A stretch of 64,000 nt of DNA from positions 2,852,001 to 2,916,000 of the forward strand of contig NZ_CP179213.1 of the NCBI RefSeq assembly GCF_051201685.1, given 5' to 3'. Under the pieces are notes generated by a model. That model saw nothing but the letters and a program-made list of their open reading frames with translations. It was not told where the DNA came from and made no database searches. Of this stretch, positions 55,904 through 64,000 are shown one piece after another; positions within the stretch are counted from its first letter, which is position 1, and every line of letters starts with the position of its first letter. Made by a program: the position numbers and the translations under genes. The DNA comes from Luminiphilus sp051201685. Its GTDB lineage: Bacteria > Pseudomonadota > Gammaproteobacteria > Pseudomonadales > Halieaceae.

Positions 55904-57622
55904 ATGACATCATCTTCTTTAGAAGAAGCCATAAATCTTTTAACGCAAGAAAACTCGCCTTTTGCGGTGACAGAAGCGGTGGTCAATGGCTTGTCTCTCC
56001 CAGTGTTCGCCAATGCGCCAAAATCCCTTGCCGCATTGCTGCAACAAAGCGCAGAAGAATTTTCTGACAGAGAACTATTGGTCTTTGAAACGGAACGATT
56101 AAGTTACGGCGAGTTTGCTACGCGAGTATCGCGTTTCGCCCAAGTGCTCAGCAAAGACTTTGGTGTGAGCAAGGGTGACCGTGTTGCCATCGCTATGCGC
56201 AATTATCCTGAGTATGTCATCACTCTGCTCGCTGCGGCTTCACTGGGTGCGGTAGCAGTTCATATGAATGCTTGGTGGACAGCCCATGAACTGGCTTACG
56301 GATTTGAAGACTCGGGAGCGAGGTTGGCGGTAGTCGATGATGCTCGAGCTGAGCGACTGCAAGGTACCGCGTCCAAGTTGGGCATTACAGTGATTCGCGT
56401 GCGACCTCAAAACGCAGTGCCTCATGACTTCGATACGCTGATCGCACAATACCCCGATGCGGTTTCTCACCCCCACACGACCGATCCCGACGATGATTTT
56501 TCAATCATGTACACCTCAGGGTCTACTGGGCACCCCAAAGGGGTCATTCTCACGCACCGCAGTGTGATCACGGCGCTGTGGTCTTGGCTCATGATTCTTC
56601 CTACCTACGAAGCAATGGGCTATCCAATCCCTGCGCCTACTGATAATACCGGCCAGCCTTTGGGCCAGTCGAACTTGGTTACGGTTCCTTTCTTCCATAT
56701 TTCAGGCACTAACAGTTGTTTTTTACTGACTTTAGCTGCGGGCGGAAAAGTCGTACTCATGCCACGGTGGGATCCGGCGCTTGCCGTAGACCTCATTGAA
56801 TCTGAGCAAATCACCCGATTTTGGGGGGTGCCTACCATGTCCGCTGATATTCTTGAGGCGGCTGCCGCAAGTGGTGCGAGCCTGTCGTCACTGAACTCTA
56901 TCGACGCTGGTGGCGCGAAGCGTCCGCCTAGCCAGGTGGGAAAAATTGCCCAACAGTTTAAGCAGGCCTCTCCAGCGACAGGCTTTGGCATGACCGAGAC
57001 CAATGCCTTAGGCCTACGCTTGTCAGGAAAAGATTACATAGACCATCCTGGCGCGGCGGGTCTGCTGATACCGCCGGTTCAAACCCTGAAAATCGTCGCC
57101 GATGACGGCTCCGATGCCAAGACCGGTGCCGTGGGAGAGCTGGCACTGAAAAGCGCCGCCAACATGCGCGGCTACCTCAACAAGCCGGAGCAAACTCGAG
57201 ACGCGCTGCGCGAGGGCTGGATGTTTACCGGCGATCTGGCCTACCAAGACGCAGAGGGACTGGTTTACATTGTGGGTCGCAAGAAGGACATGATTATTAG
57301 AGGCGGCGAAAATATCGCCTGCCCCGAGGTGGAAGGCGCGCTGCATCAGATCGAAGGCATATTAGAAGCGAGTGTTTTTTCGATTCCCCATGAACGGCTT
57401 GGTGAAGCAGTTGGGGCTGCGGTTTACGCCAGCACCCCCCCAACTTTATTGGAGCTGCAGGCTTCCCTCGAACAGACACTAGCTCGCTTCAAAATCCCCG
57501 AAAAAATTTGGTTTTACCCTGAACCACTGCCCAGAGGTGCCACCGAGAAAATTGATAAACGGGGCATTCGAGAAGCCTGTCTAGGTGGTGCTGTTGCGTC
57601 GTGTAGGCCCAGCAAAAACTAA
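55904..57622 (+). CDS. acyl-CoA synthetase (class I adenylate-forming)
   Basis: A 572-residue AMP-binding enzyme of the long-chain/aryl acyl-CoA ligase type. YTSGSTGHPKGVILTHRS is the phosphate loop, FGMTETNAL the adenine motif, TGDLAYQD and GRKKDMIIRGGENIACPEVE the hinge, and the catalytic Lys is in GATEKIDKRG. It activates a carboxylic acid to its CoA ester in the cytosol. The crotonase gene further on may use the product. The chain-length preference is unknown. Confidence 0.9.
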   Translation: MTSSSLEEAINLLTQENSPFAVTEAVVNGLSLPVFANAPKSLAALLQQSAEEFSDRELLVFETERLSYGEFATRVSRFAQVLSKDFGVSKGDRVAIAMRNYPEYVITLLAAASLGAVAVHMNAWWTAHELAYGFEDSGARLAVVDDARAERLQGTASKLGITVIRVRPQNAVPHDFDTLIAQYPDAVSHPHTTDPDDDFSIMYTSGSTGHPKGVILTHRSVITALWSWLMILPTYEAMGYPIPAPTDNTGQPLGQSNLVTVPFFHISGTNSCFLLTLAAGGKVVLMPRWDPALAVDLIESEQITRFWGVPTMSADILEAAAASGASLSSLNSIDAGGAKRPPSQVGKIAQQFKQASPATGFGMTETNALGLRLSGKDYIDHPGAAGLLIPPVQTLKIVADDGSDAKTGAVGELALKSAANMRGYLNKPEQTRDALREGWMFTGDLAYQDAEGLVYIVGRKKDMIIRGGENIACPEVEGALHQIEGILEASVFSIPHERLGEAVGAAVYASTPPTLLELQASLEQTLARFKIPEKIWFYPEPLPRGATEKIDKRGIREACLGGAVASCRPSKN

Positions 57623-57628
57623 ACCTCG

Positions 57629-58471
57629 CTAGGCCACCGGCACCGACACCCGGTAAGCGTCAATACGGGCCGTTAGCGCCTCCAGACATGCCTGTCGCTC
57701 AGTCGCCACAGCGGAACTGACAAACAGCGTGTCGCCCTCTGGTCCACCTAGAGCACAGGCAATGGCCTGACGGCCGGTTTCTATGCTGTCCAAAACTGCC
57801 CCACCCTCACCTAGGCGCAGCACTGATCCCGTCGTCGGTGATGCCGCCCAGATGGCCCCTTCTGCGTCGGCACAAATACCGTCAGGTACCGCCCCCTCGG
57901 GTAATGCTGCCCAAGTACGCCGATTAATGAGCGCAGATTCAGAAGATATGTCGAAAGCTGTCAGACAGCCCTTGAAGGTTTCCGCAACCACCAAAATCGA
58001 CCCTTTACTGAGCAATGTCATACCGTTGGCAAAAAGCAAATCATCTGCAGCAGCATGTACCGACCCATCGGAATCTACCCGTACCAAGGTGCCGGGCATC
58101 ACAGATTCTCCGCTGGAAAGATCAAAACCAAAATTCCCCACCCAAGCTCTGCCTTGTGAATCAACCAACATGTCATTGATACGACGCTCTGCGATTGTGG
58201 ACAGATCGGCATAGGGCAACAAAGCGTCAGACCCGGTCCATCGCAGCACCTGACGGTCTAGCATTGAGGCAATCAGCAAATCACCATTGGGGAGCCAGCC
58301 CAAACCCGATGGCCGTTGAGGCACGGCCACAACACGCTCAGGGGCACTGCCCGGTACTACGCGAAAAACCGCCTCGCCGTGCATATCTGAAAACCACAAC
58401 GCATCCTTGTACCATCGCGGGCCCTCGATAAAAGCAAAGCCATCACAAATAGGAGATTTTTCGCGTTCCAT
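57629..58471 (-). CDS. SMP-30/gluconolactonase family hydrolase
   Basis: A 280-residue six-bladed propeller protein of the SMP-30/LRE family. The metal ligands are E16 in FIEGPRW, the Asn and Asp in DLLFANGMTL and VPDGICADAEGAIWAAS. Such enzymes open lactones with a divalent metal. It sits next to CoA-ester genes, so a lactone intermediate is possible. The stop is seven bases from the convergent synthetase gene. Confidence 0.87.
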   Translation of the reverse strand: MEREKSPICDGFAFIEGPRWYKDALWFSDMHGEAVFRVVPGSAPERVVAVPQRPSGLGWLPNGDLLIASMLDRQVLRWTGSDALLPYADLSTIAERRINDMLVDSQGRAWVGNFGFDLSSGESVMPGTLVRVDSDGSVHAAADDLLFANGMTLLSKGSILVVAETFKGCLTAFDISSESALINRRTWAALPEGAVPDGICADAEGAIWAASPTTGSVLRLGEGGAVLDSIETGRQAIACALGGPEGDTLFVSSAVATERQACLEALTARIDAYRVSVPVA

Positions 58472-58513
58472 GTGTTGTTCTCCAAAAGCTATGTGGGTGG
58501 TTTTACCTCGTAC

Positions 58514-59320
58514 TTAGGTGCCCTTATATTTTGGTGGTCGACGCTCCTGAAAGGCGTGCATGGCCTCGGCAGCATCATCGGTCATCGACAACAATGTCTG
58601 ATGCCGATCTTCTAGGGCCATGGTCGCTTCCATGGAGGACGAATCAATACCCAGATGGACTGCCTCTTTGGTCAGACGAAGCCCAAGGGGCGCCGTCGCC
58701 AATAGATCGGTGACCAAGGCTTCCACCGCCGGTTCCCTTGCCCCCGGCTCAGTAAGGTCGGAAAGGAAGCCGCGTTTATCCATTGCATCGGCAGCATAGG
58801 CACGACCGGTCATCATCATTTCAGCCGCAAAGGAGCCACCGACCAATCGTGGCAAAAGGTAGCTACTGGCCATATCAGCGCCGGTAAGCCCAATGCGAAT
58901 ATAGGCTGCACAAAATTTTGCGGTGCTGTCGGCGACTCGAAGATCGGCGGCGGCGGCGAGACTCAAACCACCGCCGTAGGCCGCACCCTGAACAGTGGCA
59001 ATAATCGCTTGGGGGCACCGCCGCATGGCCAGGTAAAGCCGTGCAATGCGCCGTTGTACGCCGAGCAACATGCCGACCGAACGCTCGTTAAAACCCCAAC
59101 CACCATCCACCAAATCAAGCCCTGAGCAGAAGTGCTTGCCTGCACCCTCCAATACCACGACACGAATATCATCCCGCGCCGCCAGATCACTGAAGGTTTG
59201 ATAGAGAGCATCGACCATAGCCCCACTAAAGGCATTACCGACCTCGGGACGGTTGAGGGTCAGGGTCATCAGGGCGCCCTGCTCGTTGATCAGTACGGAA
59301 GTGGCAGTTGCTGTGGTCAT
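58514..59320 (-). CDS. enoyl-CoA hydratase/isomerase family protein
   Basis: A 268-residue crotonase-fold protein: NRPEVGNAFSGAM, GKHFCSGLDL and GAAYGGGLSLAAAADLRVAD form the CoA site and oxyanion hole. Both glutamates of classic hydratases are replaced: the first position is S in GGGLSLA, and the second lies in AAYIRIGLT. It is therefore probably not a standard hydratase and could be an isomerase, hydrolase or lyase of the family. It lies 42 bases upstream of the SMP-30 gene on the same strand. Confidence 0.85.
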   Translation of the reverse strand: MTTATATSVLINEQGALMTLTLNRPEVGNAFSGAMVDALYQTFSDLAARDDIRVVVLEGAGKHFCSGLDLVDGGWGFNERSVGMLLGVQRRIARLYLAMRRCPQAIIATVQGAAYGGGLSLAAAADLRVADSTAKFCAAYIRIGLTGADMASSYLLPRLVGGSFAAEMMMTGRAYAADAMDKRGFLSDLTEPGAREPAVEALVTDLLATAPLGLRLTKEAVHLGIDSSSMEATMALEDRHQTLLSMTDDAAEAMHAFQERRPPKYKGT

Positions 59321-59520
59321 GGAATCTCCGAGGAATCTGTACGAGGGATAAAAGAATTAGTGTTTACGTTACCACTGGGCGGTTACCGGTTCACCCTATC
59401 CGGGGACGGGTCATCATGCAGCGCCACTTTAACAGCCTCAGATAATACCCAGCATGAATTGCGCCCCTCTACGAGTCGGGTCAAGAGTCGGCTACAACAG
59501 ACCACACGCCAGACATACAC

Positions 59521-60249
59521 TCAACCGGGCTTTAATCGGTCCACCCAGAGCGTCTGAAAGTAGGGCTGCATGTCTTCAGCTAATTTGTGTGCCACCCCCG
59601 GCACATTCGGAGTAGGCGCCGGAGAGGCGGAAAATCCTGTAGATGCCCAGACCGACTGATACCAGTGCTGGGCCCATACGCCATCGCTGGTGCGAGGTCC
59701 CAAGGGCCATGCCGTCATTTCTTGTTCGCGCCACGGCACCTCAAGGGCCGAACATAATTTCTTGAGCAACACATGAGGGTTGGCCAACACATCGGCACCA
59801 TCGATCACCGTAGGCCGCCTGCCGGTCAATTCGCTGATGGTCTGATACAGCTCCCACTGCCGAACAATGCCGATATCATCCGAAGTCACCGTCGGCATTT
59901 TATTGAGGTAAGACGCAATGACCGCCGCGGGATCCCGGATCAGAAATACGTGATGCATTTCTATCGCCCAGGACAAATCACAGGCGGCAGGCATATGGTG
60001 GGTCATGTGTTTCTGATAATAAATGGGCGCCGGCTCGTCAGATACTAGGCCTGCAATTACCTCACTTCGGCAGGTGGGCTGAGACTGCAGAACGGCCTCG
60101 CGGCAAGGATGATCTGCGCCACTTTCCGCCAGATAACACGCATAAAATGGTTCGTCGATCACCGCGCAGTCGGCGCGGTTCTCCCAGGCACGCATCATGG
60201 CCGTGGAAATATTCCGTGGCCCCGACCACATGGCAATGCGAAGGGTCAC
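59521..60249 (-). CDS. sulfotransferase-like protein
   Basis: A 242-residue P-loop protein with SGPRNISTAMMRAW in the place of the PAPS 5'-phosphate loop and HHVFLIRDPAAVIASYL matching the 3'-phosphate motif. It belongs to the group often found next to branched-chain aminotransferases. The start is a GTG overlapping the aminotransferase stop by four bases, so the two are co-translated. The acceptor substrate is unknown. Confidence 0.82.
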   Translation of the reverse strand: MTLRIAMWSGPRNISTAMMRAWENRADCAVIDEPFYACYLAESGADHPCREAVLQSQPTCRSEVIAGLVSDEPAPIYYQKHMTHHMPAACDLSWAIEMHHVFLIRDPAAVIASYLNKMPTVTSDDIGIVRQWELYQTISELTGRRPTVIDGADVLANPHVLLKKLCSALEVPWREQEMTAWPLGPRTSDGVWAQHWYQSVWASTGFSASPAPTPNVPGVAHKLAEDMQPYFQTLWVDRLKPG

Positions 60250-61181
60250 TCAGCGTTCCCTTGTTGGTGCCGATCGACCTCGTGGTTGAGCAGGTCCCGA
60301 TACAGTCCTTGCAGCCGGTCCACCATGGGCCCGCGCCGGGCATCGCCGATCTCCCGACCATCGATGTCAAACACGGGGGTCAGGCCCGCAAAGGTGCCGG
60401 TGACAAACGCCTCTTCGGCACCGTAAGCCTGCATAACAGAAAAGTTTTTTTCGAACACCGGAATGCCATTGGCTTTACACAGGTTGACGACATTGCGTCG
60501 AGTAATACCATCAAGGCAGTAATCCCCACTCGAGGTCCACACCTCGCCGTCTCGGACAATAAAAAAGTGGGTTGAATTACAGGTCGCGACATGGCCATGG
60601 GGGTCCAGCATCAAAGCCTCGTCGTAACCCGCCTTAGCCGCCTGAATACAGCCAAAAATGCAGTTCAACTTTGAGTGACTGTTAATACGGGGGTCCTGCA
60701 CATCAGCATAGCCTCGACGCACGTAGACCGTGTAGAGGCGAACACCTCGATCGTTGAGGGATGGGTCGGGGCTTTTGTATTCGGGGATCATGACAATGGT
60801 CGGTGGACTGATGGTCACCGCAGGATCCTGGTACGGCGTCGACTTTATTCCTCGACTGACCATAAGGCGAATATGAACATGATCCTTCATGCCGTTCGCA
60901 TCAAGAGTGTCATATAGGCGCTCCGCTAACTCAGCCTTGTCGAGACCCATATCTAAATCAAGCGCTTTGGCGCCCTCCCAGAGACGCTTCAAGTGTTGGT
61001 CTAAAAACGGAATCACACCGTCGTGAACCCGCAGGCCTTCCCAGATGCCGTCACCGAGAATAAAACCACTGTCGAAGACCGATACCACCGCCTTTTCCCG
61101 GGGGAAAAGATCGCCGTTTATATTAATCTGTATATCAGTATTGCGGGGATCGACTGCAAAAGTGTGGGTGCTGTTGCTCAT
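60246..61181 (-). CDS. class IV PLP aminotransferase (branched-chain/D-amino acid type)
   Basis: A 311-residue fold-type IV aminotransferase. FDSGFILGDGIWEGLRVHDG is the N-terminal hallmark, the PLP lysine is in NSHSKLNCIFG, the Glu in GHVATCNSTHFFIVRDGE-like context, and the phosphate site in TGTFAGLTPVFDIDG. The usual reaction is transamination of branched-chain or D-amino acids, or aminodeoxychorismate lyase. It is translationally coupled to the sulfotransferase-like gene, a pairing that suggests a joint, unassigned pathway. Confidence 0.88.
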   Translation of the reverse strand: MSNSTHTFAVDPRNTDIQININGDLFPREKAVVSVFDSGFILGDGIWEGLRVHDGVIPFLDQHLKRLWEGAKALDLDMGLDKAELAERLYDTLDANGMKDHVHIRLMVSRGIKSTPYQDPAVTISPPTIVMIPEYKSPDPSLNDRGVRLYTVYVRRGYADVQDPRINSHSKLNCIFGCIQAAKAGYDEALMLDPHGHVATCNSTHFFIVRDGEVWTSSGDYCLDGITRRNVVNLCKANGIPVFEKNFSVMQAYGAEEAFVTGTFAGLTPVFDIDGREIGDARRGPMVDRLQGLYRDLLNHEVDRHQQGNAE

Positions 61182-61372
61182 TATATTTGCCCTATTCCAT
61201 ACCCATGAGGTCAGGCCTTACCCTACCGTAAACCGTGTTAGAAGAGTAAAACCCTAAACCTGAAAATGGCTAAAAAGCCTCAACAGCAGCGTTCGCTTGC
61301 TTTGACCTCCATCCCCGATCATCATTGAGACTAACGACCCGCGGGCACTACCAACAATAGGAGAATACCGCC

Positions 61373-61984
61373 ATGCAAGCAGCGACAGAGCAGCGCGCCA
61401 AATTTCACCACATGAAAGACGGTACGGTGGAAGATTGGGCCATCATTGGCGGTGAAGCCGCACAGCACGCAAAAGGCTTATGTGGACGACTTGTTGCGCA
61501 CCTCAAGCTTCTCGAGGGCGATTGTGGAGGCTTTCCGATTGATCGATTGACCCACTGCTTACAGACCGCAACACTAGCTCACAAAGACGGAAAAGATGAG
61601 GAGTATGTCGTTTGCGCCTTACTTCACGATATTGGCGATACGCTGGGTCCCGCAAACCATGCCGAGATAGCAGCAACAATTCTTGAGCCTTTCGTTAGCG
61701 AAGATAACGCTTGGATGGTGCGGCATCATGCAGAGTTTCAGGGCTACTACTTCCTTCATCATCTGGGACTTGATCGCAACATGCGTGACCAGTACCGAGA
61801 TCACCCCCTCTATGAATACACGCTAGAATTTATCGAAAAGTACGATGCACCAGCATTCAACCCCGAGACTGAAACGTTCCCACTCGCCTTTTTTGAGCCC
61901 ATGATGGAACGGGTCTTCGCTACGCCCAAAAAATCGATGTACAAGAAAGAGAATCAAGACATGTATAGGGTCGCTGAGGCCTGA
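61373..61984 (+). CDS. HD-domain protein, PhnZ/MIOX-like ligand pattern
   Basis: A 203-residue HD-domain protein. The metal ligands appear as H61 in THCLQTA, H85-D86 in ALLHDIGD, H96, H118/H119 in RHHAEF and D158. The 24-residue gap between the first His and HD and the overall ligand set recall the mixed-valent diiron oxygenases PhnZ and myo-inositol oxygenase rather than plain HD phosphohydrolases. The Y and E that PhnZ uses to gate substrate seem replaced by C51 and F54. Function is open. AGGAGAA precedes the ATG; the next gene follows 19 bases later. Confidence 0.75.
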   Translation: MQAATEQRAKFHHMKDGTVEDWAIIGGEAAQHAKGLCGRLVAHLKLLEGDCGGFPIDRLTHCLQTATLAHKDGKDEEYVVCALLHDIGDTLGPANHAEIAATILEPFVSEDNAWMVRHHAEFQGYYFLHHLGLDRNMRDQYRDHPLYEYTLEFIEKYDAPAFNPETETFPLAFFEPMMERVFATPKKSMYKKENQDMYRVAEA

Positions 61985-62003
61985 GTAAACTGAGTAGCGT
62001 GCG

Positions 62004-62906
62004 ATGACCCGAGGCGGGTTTCATCACCAAAGGTTCGCGGCGCTATTGTTTTTAAGCGCTGCGATACTCGTGGGCTGGCTAGGATCTGGAAATGTCAGTG
62101 CCTCCAGCCCAGAAGCCACAAGCTCAAATGTGCAACCTCCAATACCCATGCCCGTCAGTTTCCAAGATCTGCTGGCTCTACCTATCGGAGAAACACCGCC
62201 CCAAACCGTGATCTACGGACCGGCGCCACAGCAAACGTTACTGCACTTCCCCTCAGCACTTGAAACCCACGTAAACCTGCTTTTGGTTCATGGTGGCTGC
62301 TGGTCTAACGCTTATGACCGTCAGCACGCGATACCCATGGCCAGAGCGCTGGCAGGTGCAGGATATAACGTGTGGCTCGCTGAATATCGCCGGGTCGGAG
62401 ACCCCGGGGGCGGCTGGCCAGGCTCGGTAGACGATATTGCTTCGGCTACCCAAAAGATTGCTGCTCTCAGTGAAGAACCGCCCTGGTTAGTTGGTCACTC
62501 AGCAGGGGGGCACCTTGCGCTTTTGACCGCAGCTGATCCTACGTTACCCATCAAAGGCGTTCTGGCTCTAGCGGCCATTACCAATTTAGCAACCTATGCG
62601 GGACAGGAGGGCTCTTGTCCGAGCATGGTTGCAGAGTTTTTGGGGGGCGCACCAGAATCTCACCCCGATCGCTACACCTTGGCCACGGTGCATAACAAGA
62701 CGCTCCTCAAACCCATGCGTTTGATTCTGGGGGAGGTCGACACCATTGTGGGGCCAGATCAACTGACTGGCTTTGCAGAAACCAACACCAAAATCATTGC
62801 GAAATCAGGACACTTCGATCTCATCCATCCGGCCACTACTGCCTTTGGCCAGGTTCTAAAAACCCTCGAAGACTTGACGCAAACCGGTCGTAACAGCGAT
62901 GACTGA
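62004..62906 (+). CDS. exported alpha/beta hydrolase, kynurenine formamidase-like
   Basis: A 300-residue alpha/beta hydrolase with an N-terminal hydrophobic signal (about residues 10-35). HGGCW at the oxyanion hole is the HGGxW motif of the eukaryotic-type arylformamidases. The nucleophile is in GHSAGGH, the acid in GEVDTIV and the base in KSGHFDL. It overlaps the kynureninase gene by 8 bases, which strongly suggests hydrolysis of N-formylkynurenine. A signal peptide is unexpected for that role, since kynureninase is cytosolic. Confidence 0.78.
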   Translation: MTRGGFHHQRFAALLFLSAAILVGWLGSGNVSASSPEATSSNVQPPIPMPVSFQDLLALPIGETPPQTVIYGPAPQQTLLHFPSALETHVNLLLVHGGCWSNAYDRQHAIPMARALAGAGYNVWLAEYRRVGDPGGGWPGSVDDIASATQKIAALSEEPPWLVGHSAGGHLALLTAADPTLPIKGVLALAAITNLATYAGQEGSCPSMVAEFLGGAPESHPDRYTLATVHNKTLLKPMRLILGEVDTIVGPDQLTGFAETNTKIIAKSGHFDLIHPATTAFGQVLKTLEDLTQTGRNSDD

Positions 62907-64000
62907 TGCGCATGAGGCATTGGCCACAATTCGCGCTGGGTTTTGTCTATCCCCAGAGCGCATCTATCTTGATGGCAACTCCTTAGGCGCTCTTCACGAT
63001 ACCGTCAGACGTCGCGTTGACAGTGTCGTAGGCGACCAATGGGGAAAGGACCTGATCGCGGGTTGGAATGACCACGACTGGATTAACCAGCCTAGCGCCG
63101 TCGGCAATCGCATCGGACAGTTGGTTGGTGCAGACCCTGGCGAAGTTTTATGTTGCGATAATCTATCGATCAATCTTTTCAAATGCCTGACCGCCGCCCT
63201 CGAGCTTAACGCGCCGCGCACTCGGATTATCACCGAGGCCGGGCACTTTCCCACCGACAACTACATGGCTGACGGCGTGGCGCAGTTGTTAGGCCCCGAG
63301 CGTTGCGAAGTGGAAGCCGTCCCAGTGGAGGCTCTGAGCACACTGGACTTTAGCGACGTCGCTGCTTTGTCGCTGTCCCATGTCAATTTCCGATCAGGCA
63401 CGCTAAGGGATTTACCAGGCATTACGGCGAGGGCTCAGGCTGCTGGCGCCCTGGTAATCTGGGATCTTGCCCACAGTGCGGGAGTACTAGAAACCGCGCT
63501 AAATCGCCACAACGTCGACATGGCGGTCGGCTGCACCTACAAGTTCCTCAATGGCGGTCCCGGGTCACCCGGATTTCTCTATATTGCCAAGCGGCATCAG
63601 AGCGCGAGCAACCCCCTACCCGGATGGATGGGACATGCCGATCGCTTCGCTTTTGAACCGAGCTACCGCCCTGCGCCTGGCATTTCACGGTTCCTCACAG
63701 GAACCCAAAGTGTCATTGCTATGGCGGCAGCTGAGGCTGCCTTGTCAATCTTCGAATCAACCGACATAGCAACATTGCGCCAACACAGCCTAATGCTGAC
63801 CCAATACCTAATGGATCAATTGGCCAATCATCCAGTGACCCGTGATATTCAATGCCTAACTCCCTACCCAGCCCACGAGCGGGGGTCGCAAGTCAGTTTA
63901 CGCCTTGAAGAAGGATTCCCCGTTAGCCAAGCGTTGATCGATCGAGGGGTTATTGTCGACTTTCGCGAGCCCGACATTATTCGCTTTGGCATTGCCCCGC
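62899..64000 (+). CDS. kynU: kynureninase (3' end outside the window)
   Basis: The first 367 codons of a PLP enzyme that cleaves kynurenine to anthranilate and alanine. The opening IYLDGNSLGAL is the family start; GWNDHDWINQP, CCDNLSINLFKCLTAAL and ITEAGHFPTDNYM follow. The PLP lysine is K215 in GCTYKFLNGGPGSPGF. The ATG at 62899 lies inside the end of the hydrolase gene. The gene is cut by the window edge; about 50 residues are missing. Confidence 0.93.
   Translation, partial: MTDAHEALATIRAGFCLSPERIYLDGNSLGALHDTVRRRVDSVVGDQWGKDLIAGWNDHDWINQPSAVGNRIGQLVGADPGEVLCCDNLSINLFKCLTAALELNAPRTRIITEAGHFPTDNYMADGVAQLLGPERCEVEAVPVEALSTLDFSDVAALSLSHVNFRSGTLRDLPGITARAQAAGALVIWDLAHSAGVLETALNRHNVDMAVGCTYKFLNGGPGSPGFLYIAKRHQSASNPLPGWMGHADRFAFEPSYRPAPGISRFLTGTQSVIAMAAAEAALSIFESTDIATLRQHSLMLTQYLMDQLANHPVTRDIQCLTPYPAHERGSQVSLRLEEGFPVSQALIDRGVIVDFREPDIIRFGIAP

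Overview
The window is about 64 kb of bacterial chromosome: dense, mid-GC and proteobacterial in style, with many ATGA overlaps and Shine-Dalgarno starts. It has no phage genes, no insertion sequences, no CRISPR array and no rRNA or tRNA that I can recognise. The gene content suggests a marine gammaproteobacterium of the OM60/NOR5 (Halieaceae) type: fatty-acid and acyl-CoA catabolism, PQQ synthesis, a TorF-type porin, a HiPIP, 2-oxoacid:ferredoxin oxidoreductase, and the propionyl-CoA synthase/malonyl-CoA reductase pair. The taxonomic placement is inference; there is no marker gene to prove it.

Layout. 1-6.8 kb: end of an MFS transporter, then a minus-strand acyl-CoA degradation operon (acyl-CoA dehydrogenase, MaoC hydratase, SDR hydroxyacyl-CoA dehydrogenase, thiolase, MDR oxidoreductase, Fe-alcohol dehydrogenase, thioesterase). 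6.9-12.1 kb: an ABC exporter of the PQQ-dependent alcohol dehydrogenase type, convergent with pqqABCDE; pqqA is a 23-codon gene with its own candidate promoter. 12.4-22.1 kb: propionyl-CoA synthetase, an exported catalase-peroxidase, a TorF-like porin, an AgcS symporter, a TauD-type dioxygenase and an exported cyclase-family hydrolase.

22.7-31.9 kb is the standout. A single 1806-residue protein fuses acyl-CoA synthetase, enoyl-CoA hydratase and enoyl-CoA reductase (propionyl-CoA synthase). It overlaps by ATGA a malonyl-CoA reductase gene, and a terminator follows. Together they would convert malonyl-CoA through 3-hydroxypropionate to propionyl-CoA, the reductive arm of the 3-hydroxypropionate bicycle. 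The reductase reading frame is broken by one missing C in a short C run near 30,451; re-reading one base restores the expected family sequence. This is either a recent lesion or a sequence error.

32-48 kb is mixed: thioesterase, DUF2805, a pectinacetylesterase-like lipoprotein, YebC, an EamA transporter, a haloalkane-dehalogenase-like hydrolase, homocysteine methyltransferase, a HiPIP, an unannotated 27-residue membrane peptide, two lipoproteins, a membrane zincin-like protein, an SDR/esterase/Baeyer-Villiger monooxygenase group, a MAPEG protein, a cysteine synthase-like protein and TerB. 48.7-53.4 kb is a three-gene operon for a 2-oxoacid:ferredoxin oxidoreductase with a GltD-like Fe-S flavoprotein. 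53.5-64 kb holds acyl-CoA synthetase, SMP-30, crotonase, sulfotransferase-like, class IV aminotransferase and HD-domain genes, then a kynurenine-formamidase-like hydrolase overlapping a kynureninase that runs off the window.
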